Shown in pieces: positions 1-8,325 of a stretch of 64,000 bases of DNA. Source of the DNA: Bacteroidota bacterium (GTDB lineage Bacteria > Bacteroidota > Bacteroidia > JACCXN01); assembly GCA_013696965.1 (NCBI GenBank), contig JACCXN010000074.1, positions 1-64,000 of the forward strand, read 5' to 3'. A model generated the notes under the pieces. The model made no database searches. It was given only the letters and a program-made list of their open reading frames with translations, and was not told where the DNA came from. Position numbers and translations under genes: made by a program. Every line of letters starts with the position of its first letter. Position 1 is the stretch's first letter.

Positions 1-132
1 AAAACTATGGAAGAATTATTATGAAAAAAACTGTAACATTGTAAACCAATATCAGGACTAAAATCAAACTGTAAACTTATTGCAGGATTAACTAACAAAA
101 CTGTAAACTTTTTTCAGGACGAGACACACACA
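1..132. mobile_element. possible terminus of an IS21-type insertion sequence (element mostly outside the window)
   Basis: Three direct copies of GTAAAC-N6-CAGGA lie at 41-57, 71-87 and 103-119, spaced 30 and 32 bases apart. Read on the minus strand this is TCCTG-N6-GTTTAC repeated inward from a possible TGT end near 121-132. Multiple short repeats inside each end are characteristic of IS21-family elements. A reading frame entering from the left ends at the TGA at 22-24 (K-T-M-E-E-L-L) and could be the tail of a transposition gene, but seven residues identify nothing. What is seen is the repeat series; the family assignment is recall and inference. From 133 to 355 I see no gene. Confidence 0.35.
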
Positions 133-355
133 GCCATAAGCACATTTACAATTCCCACCAACCATCTCACAATCCAAAAATTGTAAATAAGCTTCTGTCT
201 TTACCGCCCAGGTAAAAGAAGAATTTTAAATTTTTCTCCCCCCACTTAAAAAGGATAAAACACCCTACCCGCAGAGCCAAAAAATGTTCTAATAATTATA
301 TGCAAAACGCAACAACAGTAAGATTGTGAAAGACAGGAAACGCCATCATATAACA

Positions 356-468
356 CTGCATACCCTCAAGTGGGGTGCTTGGTGCATTTTGAAAAGTCAT
401 TGCTTTCTATTACCTTTCGTGCCGGTGGACAGAAACGCTGCAAACCAGCCCCACCTGAGGGTATGCAG
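356..468. repeat. 113-bp element bounded by a 20-bp inverted repeat
   Basis: The bases at 356-375 (CTGCATACCCTCAAGTGGGG) pair with 449-468 as an inverted repeat with one mismatch, enclosing about 73 bases. A 9-base sequence, CAGGAAACG, occurs at 334-342 and again at 466-474, overlapping the right arm, so it is not a clean target-site duplication. The element lies directly before the alcohol dehydrogenase fragment. It may be a non-autonomous (MITE-like) insertion or a dispersed palindromic repeat. The short minus-strand reading frame through it looks like a by-product of the repeat. Confidence 0.45.
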
Positions 469-473
469 GAAAC

Positions 474-644
474 GTTGATTCTTATTTTTTTATTCATGAT
501 GAATTGACCAAACTTGTGGAGCAAGGAAAAGTAAAACTGAATGATATAATTACCCATGAACTATCGCTTTCAGATGCCTCAAGGGCCTATGAAATTTTCA
601 ACGGAAAGAAAGACAGTTGCGTGAAAGTAGTTTTGAAACCTTAA
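474..644 (+). pseudogene. 3' remnant of a zinc-dependent alcohol dehydrogenase
   Basis: The frame ending at the TAA at 642-644 reads through D-E-L-T-K-L-V-E-Q-G-K, then D-I-I-T-H-E-L and A-Y-E-I-F-N-G-K, and closes with V-K-V-V-L-K-P. This is the usual C-terminal end of medium-chain zinc alcohol dehydrogenases (the lid helix and final strand). Only about 50 of the roughly 350-390 residues remain; no cofactor-binding or zinc-ligand region is present. Upstream the frame is closed by a TGA at 456-458 inside the inverted-repeat element. The gene was probably truncated by insertion or deletion at this scar and cannot make an active enzyme. Confidence 0.7.
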
Positions 645-708
645 CCGATTAAGCTTAGATTGCAATTCGATTCAATAATTATTAGTATGCAATATTTTTT
701 ATACGCAA

Positions 709-963
709 TTACAACGAAATCAGTCCTTTAATTTGGCTTACCTGATTGTATACTTCAAAAACTTTTTCGGGATTTAACAAAAAAGGAGTTGCGCTAACAC
801 TTGCATAATTTCCGTTTTTAGATAAACGAATTGTGGTTTCCTGCAGTTGAAAATGGATCAAAACCTCATCCAACTGGGCAATAGGAACTATAAATTTGAA
901 TGGATATATAGACGGCCATTCTAATTTGTTTAAACTATCACTGAAATTTTGATTTGTATTCAT
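709..963 (-). CDS. DUF493 (YbeD-like) family protein
   Basis: An 84-residue protein with the DUF493/YbeD pattern: W-P-S-I-Y-P-F-K-F-I-V near residue 16, a central T-T-I-R-L-S-K-N-G-N-Y-A-S-V-S strand region, and a C-terminal helix ending I-K-G-L-I-S-L. The family forms a small ACT-like alpha/beta fold; its members are proposed regulatory or ligand-binding proteins, but no function is firmly set. It starts at an ATG at 963 and is full length for the family. The gene stands alone, about 100 bases downstream of the outer-membrane receptor gene on the same strand, so it may be transcribed from that gene. Confidence 0.8.
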   Translation of the reverse strand: MNTNQNFSDSLNKLEWPSIYPFKFIVPIAQLDEVLIHFQLQETTIRLSKNGNYASVSATPFLLNPEKVFEVYNQVSQIKGLISL

Positions 964-1064
964 AGAATAAATAACGCTAAAGTGTTATAGTTTATTTGAA
1001 AAAAGGCCAGGTTAACCATTTAATGCTGTTAAAAATAAATCCTATTCTAAATTAACCATTACCC

Positions 1065-3842
1065 TCATTTAACCCTTTCCGGACTAGTTTTAAATCTCTT
1101 TAAATTATATGTTGCAGTTAACATCAAATATCTTCTTAAAACGTTTGTTCTTGAATCCTCAACATAGGTTTCTGTTATGCTTCTGCTAATACTTGTATTT
1201 TGCCCCAGAATATCAAATACGCTTAATTTTATCTCAACTGATTTGTCTTTTAGCATTTTATATCCAATTGAAGCATTCCAAAGCAAAAATTCCTGGTTAA
1301 AGCTTTCTGTTAGGCCAGTGTATTTTAGATAGGTGAAATTTGTGTTCAAAACAAGGCCTTTGCCAATAATCCAATTAATTTTTGCGGATGGATTTTGAAT
1401 TAAGTAATTGTTGTCACTCTGTTTTTGCAATGTGTTATTAACAATGCTATAGCTTGCATTATAGGAAATGTTAAAGTCTATTTTTTCACTTATGTTGCTT
1501 CCCAGAGTAAATCCACCATTTATACCCGAGTTGTTTGCATAGTTTACATCATCGTTTATCATTGCGGGTACTCTATTGAAAGTAGCCCCAGCTGATAAAT
1601 TAAGGTTTGATTTAAGTTTTGTTATTGGTAATCCATAGGAAACGTGAGTTCTTGTATTCCAATTTCCATCCATATTAACAGGTTGTGTAAATTGCATTCC
1701 GCGGTTAAGAATTGTTCCATCAGCAAGTATTGTTTCCTCTGAGGGGATAAGCGTTTGATTTGTTATAAAATCCTGAGTATAACTAGCAAAAGCGAAAATA
1801 AACAAGCTTTTGCCTTTTTTTACATCTCCGGTACCATAGCGGGTAAAAAGAGTATGGCTGTAGCTTTGGTCCAAATCAGGGTTTCCTGTGCTAAGAACCA
1901 ATGGATTACTGTTATTTACAACATTTTGCAGTTGATTAACACTTGGTGCAGATGTATTGGTACGATATCGAATGCGAAAATTCTTTGCTTCAGTATAATT
2001 ATATTTAAACATTAACTCGGGAAGAACATTGTTGAAATTCCTTTGAATAATTTGCTGTTCAGGAAATAATTGATTACCGGTCAATTCAGCATACTGATAA
2101 TTAACGCCCATATTAAAATTGACTTTTTTGGTATTAAAAACATAGTTTGAACCAACCTTGTTTGAGAAATAACTATTGTCAAAATTGCTGGAAAGCAAAG
2201 TATCCATTAGGGAATACTCATCATTTGCTGTATCAGCATTCATTGTTGTTTTATTGCTGTTACTTTTGGTAATAGAAGGAGTGAAATTAAATTGAATAGC
2301 ACTTTTTTCCTTCAGAGGTTCTGTGAAAGCAAGATTTGCAGAGGTATTAACTCCATTTGTATACTGATCTGATTGTTGGTCGATGATTGTGCTCTCATTC
2401 AAAAAATAATATTCATTCAATGAATATTGATTTCGTTCGGAGTCATTTATCCTGCTTTCTATTTCAAAATTAGTTGAAAAAGACCTTCTTTCCTTCTTGA
2501 ATTTATACTGATAAAGAACTCCATTTGAAATATTATAACCTGATCCATTAGTGAATATATCATTTAACGTTCTACTTTGAGGCGAAACACCATCTAGTAA
2601 AAAATCACCATTCATAAAAGAGTTTTTTTGATTGGATTGAAAACTCAGCCTGGGAGTGATTACTACAGTATTTGAAGAATCAATTTTATATTCAATTCTA
2701 AGGTTTAATCTGTGGTTGATATTTGTACTGGTTGAATTACTGCTCTCATTGTAGGTAAGTCCACTTTCTCTGTCAGAAAAAAAGGTTCTGTTGAGTTGAG
2801 AAACCTGATCATTAAGGCTTTTGTTGTAAAAATAACTTCCCGAAATACTTATTTTCTTTCCCCAGGTGTCAGAATAATTTATTCCGAAGGCGTTTGTTTT
2901 TGCTACACCACCTTGTTGGTTTACCATAAGGCCCTCCATTTCAGGGCTTCTTCTCCATCTACCACCGCCACCTTTACTGCCACCAGTTGCACCCAAAATA
3001 TCTTCATCAGAAAAATTTTGTTGATTGATGTTGTTGCTTAGGCCTAATAAAGTTATTCTCCTGGCACCATCGAATAAATTCATTGATAAACCAGCATTGT
3101 ATCTGTCATCTGTACCGTAACCCCCGTAAATCCTCCCGAATTGTCCGTTGTTTTTGCCGCTTTTGGTTATAATATTAATTGCCTTACTGGTGTTTCCATC
3201 ATCAATACCAGTGAATTTAGCCTGATCGCTCATTCTGTCGAATACCTGAATCTGGGAAATTACTTCAGCAGGCATATTTTTAAGAGCCATATTTGGATCA
3301 TCACCAAAAAAAGGCTTACCATCCACAAAAACCTGTTTCACATCTTCTCCCTGCGCTTTAATCTTTCCCCCTTCCAGGGTAATGCCTGGCATTTTAGTTA
3401 CCAGATCCTCAGCATTTGCATCCGGATTAGTTTTAAAGGCATCTGCATTGTATTGGGTAGTATCTCCATTTTGTTCAACCCTTACCTGCGTTTCTTCCAC
3501 TTGAATACTTTTGAGTAATATAGAAGATTGTTTTATTACCAAAGTACCAATATCAACAAATGATTTATTAGCCTCTACATAAGTTTCTTTGAAATCATAT
3601 CCAATAAAAGATGCTCTAAGTATATACTTACCATAATTTTCCCCTTTAAATTCAAAGCGACCATCACTATCTGTAATGGTTCCCTTAAACACGGTTGTGT
3701 CAGAAACTGAAATTAACAAAATGTTTGCCCCTGGCACTGAAAGTTTATCCTTTTCATCCATTATTTTTCCTTTAATATCAGCCTGTTGGGCAAAAATAAG
3801 CATTGGAATAAAAGCAATAAACAATGGATATATTTTTTTCAT
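1065..3842 (-). CDS. outer-membrane beta-barrel receptor with carboxypeptidase-regulatory-like and TonB-plug domains
   Basis: About 925 residues. A signal peptide (M-K-K-I-Y-P-L-F-I-A-F, cleaved near A-Q-Q) is followed by a CarboxypepD_reg-like beta-sandwich (about 22-107), a plug domain (about 125-235, with V-T-K-M-P-G-I and V-F-V-D-G-K-P-F-F-G-D-D-P), and a long barrel rich in aromatic, Asn and Ser residues. This is the arrangement of the Bacteroidota OMP_b-brl_3 family, related to TonB-dependent transporters. No SusD-like partner is adjacent, so the substrate is unknown. The ATG at 3842 is preferred to a TTG one codon upstream. A Gly-rich stretch near residue 290 (G-S-K-G-G-G-G-R-W-R-R) is typical of some members. 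Confidence 0.85.
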   Translation of the reverse strand: MKKIYPLFIAFIPMLIFAQQADIKGKIMDEKDKLSVPGANILLISVSDTTVFKGTITDSDGRFEFKGENYGKYILRASFIGYDFKETYVEANKSFVDIGTLVIKQSSILLKSIQVEETQVRVEQNGDTTQYNADAFKTNPDANAEDLVTKMPGITLEGGKIKAQGEDVKQVFVDGKPFFGDDPNMALKNMPAEVISQIQVFDRMSDQAKFTGIDDGNTSKAINIITKSGKNNGQFGRIYGGYGTDDRYNAGLSMNLFDGARRITLLGLSNNINQQNFSDEDILGATGGSKGGGGRWRRSPEMEGLMVNQQGGVAKTNAFGINYSDTWGKKISISGSYFYNKSLNDQVSQLNRTFFSDRESGLTYNESSNSTSTNINHRLNLRIEYKIDSSNTVVITPRLSFQSNQKNSFMNGDFLLDGVSPQSRTLNDIFTNGSGYNISNGVLYQYKFKKERRSFSTNFEIESRINDSERNQYSLNEYYFLNESTIIDQQSDQYTNGVNTSANLAFTEPLKEKSAIQFNFTPSITKSNSNKTTMNADTANDEYSLMDTLLSSNFDNSYFSNKVGSNYVFNTKKVNFNMGVNYQYAELTGNQLFPEQQIIQRNFNNVLPELMFKYNYTEAKNFRIRYRTNTSAPSVNQLQNVVNNSNPLVLSTGNPDLDQSYSHTLFTRYGTGDVKKGKSLFIFAFASYTQDFITNQTLIPSEETILADGTILNRGMQFTQPVNMDGNWNTRTHVSYGLPITKLKSNLNLSAGATFNRVPAMINDDVNYANNSGINGGFTLGSNISEKIDFNISYNASYSIVNNTLQKQSDNNYLIQNPSAKINWIIGKGLVLNTNFTYLKYTGLTESFNQEFLLWNASIGYKMLKDKSVEIKLSVFDILGQNTSISRSITETYVEDSRTNVLRRYLMLTATYNLKRFKTSPERVK

Positions 3843-4270
3843 CAATTTATTTTATGATATACAGGATGAGTTTATATATACTCATCTCAAGCCTTTATGT
3901 AGAGATTCAGCCAACTTTCAAGAATTGCATTTAATCCTGAATTTCAAAAAAAACTATGGGGTTTTAAACAGCAAAGCAATTTATTTGGCACCATTAAATG
4001 TTTTCTTACAAGTATAAAAAATTTGTTTAAATGTAAGCCAGTAAAGGTAATAAAAGCGGTTTGATTTTTAAATATACATTTTTATCCTGAAATTCCGGGT
4101 AAACTTTCGCCCTGTTTTTAAACAAATGCTGAAGAATTTTATAGCACTCTTCAAAATGTATTCCTTGTTATCAGGGAATATGATTTAAAGTAATTTTTTA
4201 TTTATAAATAAGGGAATATATAGCTATGTGAAAATAAATTTGCAGCTTTGGTAAAACAACTTATATTTAA
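3843..4270. other. intergenic stretch without a recognisable gene
   Basis: AT-rich spacer between the receptor gene (minus strand) and the decayed methyltransferase (plus strand). The one element I can point to is TAAATTTG at 4235-4242, matching the Bacteroidota -7 consensus TAnnTTTG and pointing toward the methyltransferase remnant; there is no TTG at the expected -33 distance. It may be the surviving promoter of the lost gene. Confidence 0.3.
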
Positions 4271-4573
4271 CTATTAGATTCAGAGGGAAAAGCAGAAGCC
4301 TGTAGAAAAAATGACTTGAATGTTATAGTTAAGGATTGTCGTACTATAAAACCTGGGGATTTTGGAGTTTTTGATGCGATTACTTGTATTGGAGGATTGG
4401 AAAATTTTTGCTTTGTAGAAGAATGGCAAGAAGGAAATCAAGAAAAAGTTTATATGGGTTTTTTTAAAATACTTTATGACTTATTACCTGTTGGTGGTTG
4501 ATTTTACATTCAAACAATGACCTTTAGCAAAAACTTTAATTTCAGTAAAATAAAAAAGCAGATTTTTATGTAG
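4271..4573 (+). pseudogene. decayed S-adenosylmethionine methyltransferase (cyclopropane-fatty-acid-synthase-like) fragment
   Basis: One frame runs from 4271 to a TAG at 4571-4573, broken by an in-frame TGA at 4499-4501. It contains V-I-V-K-D-C-R-T-I, G-V-F-D-A-I-T-C-I-G-G-L-E-N-F, V-E-E-W-Q-E-G and F-F-K-I-L-Y-D-L-L-P-V-G-G, then after the TGA F-Y-I-Q-T-M-T-F-S-K-N. These match the middle of the methyltransferase domain of the mycolic-acid/cyclopropane synthase family, where the post-Gly-Gly strand normally continues R-F-Y-V-Q-T-M-T-F. The N-terminal SAM-binding glycine loop and all of the C-terminal third are missing. The call is a gene in late decay; the TGA is exactly where an Arg codon is expected. 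Confidence 0.7.
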
Positions 4574-4637
4574 ACAACAAACCTATTATCTTTAATTCCT
4601 TGTATTTTATTCTGGTTTATAATTTAATATTTATTAA

Positions 4638-6284
4638 ATGAATTTGCTTTCTTCCCTTAATAGATCCTCACTTTTAGAAGAATTATCATCCAATGAATAT
4701 GACTTATTGATAATAGGAGGGGGAATTACTGGGGCAGGCATTGCATTAGATGCTGCATCAAGAGGAATAAAAACAGCGCTTATAGATAAACAAGATTTTG
4801 CAGCTGGAACAAGTTCGCGTTCCACTAAGTTAATACATGGTGGGCTAAGGTATTTAAAACAGTTTGAAATTAACCTGGTAAGGGAGGTAGGCAGGGAGAG
4901 GGCCATTGTTTATTCCAATGCTCCTCATTTAGTTGTGCCTGAAAAAATGCTTCTTCCTATTATTAAAAATGGAAATTATACCAAGCTGGCAGCATCAATC
5001 GGGTTATTTGTTTATGATTTTTTAATACGGGTGAAAAAAGAGGATCGGAGAAAAATACTTTCTAAAGAACAAACCCTGGAAATAGAACCCCTGCTAAGAA
5101 AGGATATTCTAAAAGGCGCTGGTTTATACGTTGAATACAGAACGGATGATGCACGACTTGCAATTGAAATTATTAAAACAGCTGCTAAATACGGAACACA
5201 TGCTGGCAATTATTTGGAGGCTAAAAAATTTATTTACGATAATAAAAAAATAATAGGCATTGAATGTGAAGATTTAATATCCCACCGTATATTAATTATA
5301 AGGGCAAAACAAATTGTAAATGCTACAGGTCCATGGGTAGATGAAATCAGAAAACAGGATCTTTTTATAAAAGGAAAGTATTTACATCTCACAAAAGGAG
5401 TACATTTAGTTGTTCCGAGTGAAAAACTACCTGTTAAACAATCTGTTTATTTCGATGCTCAGGATGGAAGAATGTTGTTTGCAATTCCACGTGGAAACAT
5501 TACTTATTTTGGTACAACGGATACTGACTTTATAGGAAAACTGGAGGATCCTGTTATAACCAAAACGGATGTAAATTACCTTATTGACTCAGTTAATTTT
5601 ATGTTCAAGGATTGTAAGCTTACCATTGAAGATATAATTTCAAGTTGGGCAGGTTTAAGGCCATTAATACATGAAAAGGATAAATCACCCTCTGAACTAT
5701 CACGCAAAGATGAAATTTTTATTTCTCCGGCAGGATTAATTTCAATTGCCGGAGGTAAGCTTACCGGATACAGGAAAATGGCGCAAAGGATAGTGGATAT
5801 TGTAGTTGAAAACCTAAATCAATTATCCGGATTTACGAAAGTTAAATGTAAAACAGAACAAATTGTAATTAGTGGTGGGGAATTTCAAAAACCCAGTCAA
5901 GTAAATGACTATATTCAGGAAGTTTTCCAAAAGATAAAAAACAAGGGTTTAGGGAAAAATAAAGCTGTAAGCCTGGTTCGCACTTATGGCAAACAAACAG
6001 ATTTGATTTTAAATAAATTTTTTGAATTTAATGATTCAGATCAGGAAATAGCGCTCGCTAGGGCAGAATTATGGTTTACCGTAAACAATGAAGCTGTTCT
6101 GCATTTACATGATTTTTTTGTAAGGCGAACAGGTAAACTCTATTTTGAAGTATCAACAATTTCTAAGCTTTTGCCTATGCTTTTATTGGATTTGAAAAAC
6201 TACCTGAACCTAACAAATGAACAAGCTAAAGCTGAAAGCGATGCAATGCATGCAATTGTTAACGAAGTTACAAATTTTAAATAA
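4638..6284 (+). CDS. glpD: FAD-dependent glycerol-3-phosphate dehydrogenase
   Basis: A 548-residue protein of the DAO/GlpD family, which oxidises sn-glycerol 3-phosphate to dihydroxyacetone phosphate at the inner membrane and passes electrons to quinone. The FAD-binding Rossmann motif is G-G-G-I-T-G-A-G at about residues 27-34, followed by A-G-T-S-S-R-S-T-K-L-I-H-G-G-L-R-Y-L near 55-72, the signature of the family. A second conserved block, I-A-G-G-K-L-T-G-Y-R, occurs near 370, and a C-terminal DAO_C helical domain follows. The length is normal. The gene is monocistronic here; a glycerophosphodiesterase that could supply its substrate lies at 12822-13577. Confidence 0.93.
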   Translation: MNLLSSLNRSSLLEELSSNEYDLLIIGGGITGAGIALDAASRGIKTALIDKQDFAAGTSSRSTKLIHGGLRYLKQFEINLVREVGRERAIVYSNAPHLVVPEKMLLPIIKNGNYTKLAASIGLFVYDFLIRVKKEDRRKILSKEQTLEIEPLLRKDILKGAGLYVEYRTDDARLAIEIIKTAAKYGTHAGNYLEAKKFIYDNKKIIGIECEDLISHRILIIRAKQIVNATGPWVDEIRKQDLFIKGKYLHLTKGVHLVVPSEKLPVKQSVYFDAQDGRMLFAIPRGNITYFGTTDTDFIGKLEDPVITKTDVNYLIDSVNFMFKDCKLTIEDIISSWAGLRPLIHEKDKSPSELSRKDEIFISPAGLISIAGGKLTGYRKMAQRIVDIVVENLNQLSGFTKVKCKTEQIVISGGEFQKPSQVNDYIQEVFQKIKNKGLGKNKAVSLVRTYGKQTDLILNKFFEFNDSDQEIALARAELWFTVNNEAVLHLHDFFVRRTGKLYFEVSTISKLLPMLLLDLKNYLNLTNEQAKAESDAMHAIVNEVTNFK

Positions 6285-6395
6285 TACAAGCTTATTCTAT
6301 GTTGTTTTTTGTGGAGTATTTCACAAATAACCTGAGTTCGATTTAAACAGCAGTGATCTGGTCAGTTTTATTTGATTATAAAGTCCAGGTAATCT

Positions 6396-6515
6396 GTATG
6401 GCCCTCTGTGACTTTACCTTGTAACTCTGTGAAATAATTGAGTTCAGCAATATCTGAGCCGATTCCGCTTTTTTATTTTACACAAAGAACACAAAGGAAT
6501 CACAGAGTTGCATTG
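6396..6515. repeat. intergenic palindromic CTCTGTGA repeat
   Basis: The segment around 6401-6435 (containing CTCTGTGACTTTACC and AACTCTGTGAAAT) is an imperfect inverted copy of 6478-6511 (TACACAAAGAACACAAAGG, ATCACAGAGTT), separated by about 42 bases. It is the main content of the 320-base gap between glpD and the lipoprotein gene. Its architecture (two short motif copies per arm, AT-rich loop) is the same as that of the larger array at 7671-8118, although the motif differs. Confidence 0.6.
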
Positions 6516-6604
6516 AATGCGTAAAAGGAAAATAGGTTTATTGCTTTTTTAAAAAAATAAATTAAAATGAAAATAATTTATTTTTCTAAACGCTAGAATT
6601 TTGT

Positions 6605-7504
6605 CTAATTAATAAAAGGTATTAATCCTCTAATACCCATATCAACTACAGTATCACCGGCTGCTGGTTCAAACCATCCATCCATATTGGCATCCTTCCA
6701 TTCAAAGCTTTTATTGGTGGAAAGTGAAACAGTAATTACTATATCTTTATTTGTCATCGCTAATAATTGTAATGGAACAGTTTGTCCTTGGGGATTAATA
6801 AATTCTCCGGTAACCACACAGGAACCAGCCGGGATAGGGGAGGTTGAGGCAATTGGATTTGGAACCGTTGTTGCTCCAGGAGGAGCCTGGCCTATGGATG
6901 TATATGTTGTGCCATAAGCGGTAGTTTCAAAACCCCAGAATCCTTGTGGTTTATTTTCATTTACCTGCACCGGTTGGTTCTTAATGTTGTAACTGGTTAT
7001 AAAAGTATTGTACCCAATAAAAGAGGCCAGTGTTCCGGAACCATAATAAATATCTGATTTGTACTTAATATCGTAATTTTGGTAGGCAAGGGAAACTCTT
7101 AACCATTCATAATTTCCTTTAGGAATATCTTTTAAAGGAATGGAAAAAAATATTTCTCCGTTTCCTTTAATAATTGCCTTTGAAAAATCAATTGCTCTGG
7201 TTCCCCCTAAAGTTGTTTCTTCATTTTTATAAATTACAGTTCCTTGTCCTAAAGCTGTGTTTTTTGTGGGTGCAAGTTCAATGTAATGGGCACTCATTTT
7301 ATTGAACACAGGTGATTGAGCTGAATTTGTGCTTGGAATGGTGGAAACATTTCCGAAATTATTAAGCCTAACCTGAGTGGAATCAAATTGGAATTTAAAA
7401 ATTAACTTAGGCTCTTCCTTTACTGGATCTGGATCTTTATCTTTTTTACAACCGAAAAAAGCAAGTGTAACTAATGCAATTAGAATTAATTTAAATAACT
7501 TCAT
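6605..7504 (-). CDS. secreted lipoprotein of unknown function
   Basis: About 299 residues. The N-terminus is a lipoprotein signal (M-K-L-F-K-L-I-L-I-A-L-V-T-L-A-F-F-G-C), then a charged linker K-K-D-K-D-P-D-P-V-K-E-E-P typical of Bacteroidota surface lipoproteins, and a beta-rich body beginning K-L-I-F-K-F-Q-F-D. The body has no motif I can assign; a late segment D-A-N-M-D-G-W-F-E-P resembles an Asp-rich calcium-type loop. I chose the ATG at 7504; a TTG at 7525 would extend it by seven residues but falls inside a promoter-like TATCTTTG. The gene stands alone between two palindromic-repeat regions. Confidence 0.75.
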   Translation of the reverse strand: MKLFKLILIALVTLAFFGCKKDKDPDPVKEEPKLIFKFQFDSTQVRLNNFGNVSTIPSTNSAQSPVFNKMSAHYIELAPTKNTALGQGTVIYKNEETTLGGTRAIDFSKAIIKGNGEIFFSIPLKDIPKGNYEWLRVSLAYQNYDIKYKSDIYYGSGTLASFIGYNTFITSYNIKNQPVQVNENKPQGFWGFETTAYGTTYTSIGQAPPGATTVPNPIASTSPIPAGSCVVTGEFINPQGQTVPLQLLAMTNKDIVITVSLSTNKSFEWKDANMDGWFEPAAGDTVVDMGIRGLIPFIN

Positions 7505-7522
7505 AAGTATAGATTTAAATAT

Positions 7523-7530
7523 CAAAGATA
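7523..7530 (-). promoter_or_regulatory. -7 promoter element for the lipoprotein gene
   Basis: On the minus strand the sequence is TATCTTTG, an exact match to the Bacteroidota -7 consensus TAnnTTTG, ending 18 bases before the ATG at 7504. No convincing TTG is seen at the -33 distance. It supports the downstream ATG start. Confidence 0.45.
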
Positions 7531-7670
7531 ATAATATTGAATAATATACACACTTTCAATCAATAATTTTACAATACCATGTTTGTTTTTTGTTTAGATT
7601 CTCAATATAAATTTAATTTTTTCTTTACGCCCTTTAAGTGAATACTATGAATTTTGTGGATTTTGTAAAT

Positions 7671-8118
7671 GCAGCTCCGCTCTTTTGCTTTGTTTGATTT
7701 TTTTTTGCGCCTTTGCGAAAAACTTTGTGCCTTTGCGTGAAAATGGTATTTCCTTTTATTAATAATCGGTTTAAAATTTCACGCAAAGGCGCAAAGAGAT
7801 TAGCGCAAAGGGCGCAAAGAATTTGGAGTGTTTTTTTATTGCAGCTTCTCGCATTTTTTTATTTGATTTTTTTTTGCGCCTTTGCGAAAAACTTTGTGCC
7901 CTTTGCGTGAAAATGGTATTTCCTTTTATTAATAATCGGTTTGAAATATCACGCAAAGGCGCAAAGAGATTAGCGCAAAGGGCGCAAAGAATTTGGAGTG
8001 TTTTTTTATTGCAGCTCCTCACATTTTTTTATTTGATTTTTTTTGCGCCTTTGCGACAAACTTTGCGCCCTTTGCGTGAAAATGGTATTTCCTTTTTTTA
8101 ATAATCGGTTGAAAATTC
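7671..8118. repeat. tandem array of a 170-bp unit, each unit a large imperfect palindrome
   Basis: Two full units (7671-7840, 7841-8010) and a partial third (8011 to about 8118) repeat at a period of exactly 170 bases, judged from the GCAGCT(C/T)C block at 7671, 7841 and 8011. Within each full unit a left arm (TTTGCGCCTTTGCG ... CTTTGCGTGA) is the inverted complement of a right arm (TCACGCAAAGGCGCAAAG ... GCAAAGGGCGCAAAG) around an AT-rich loop of about 30 bases (GGTATTTCC...AATAATCGG), so each unit could form a hairpin with arms of about 40 bases. The third unit stops within the loop. Short reading frames crossing the units arise from the repeat and are not genes. The rest of 7531-8325 shows nothing else. 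Confidence 0.85.
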
Positions 8119-8325
8119 GGGGATTCAGAAGTTAATAGCCTTTAAATGTTGTTAGAAATATTTTCATCCTGACTCCATTTAATTCAATTTTTTCTTGAAT
8201 AACTGATAATAATTCGCTTTAATAGTTAGTTTCTTGCATTATATTCAAAAAATCAAGTCGAAAAAAAAGCAAAATCATTAGTTTAAAAGAATAAATTTTT
8301 TCAGTTTTACAAAAAAATAAAAATT

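Noticed and set aside
366-557. A 63-codon minus-strand reading frame across the inverted repeat and the dehydrogenase fragment
   Set aside because: It crosses two unrelated pieces of sequence, is antisense to the dehydrogenase remnant, and its composition comes from the repeat element.
7713-8101. Three overlapping 65-92-codon reading frames on both strands rich in Arg, Lys and Ala
   Set aside because: They lie entirely in the 170-bp palindromic array, repeat with its period and have no independent start context; they are by-products of the repeat.
7671-8118. 170-bp array considered as a CRISPR array or integron attC array
   Set aside because: There are no unique spacers or cassettes, and no cas or integrase gene; the full unit is repeated.
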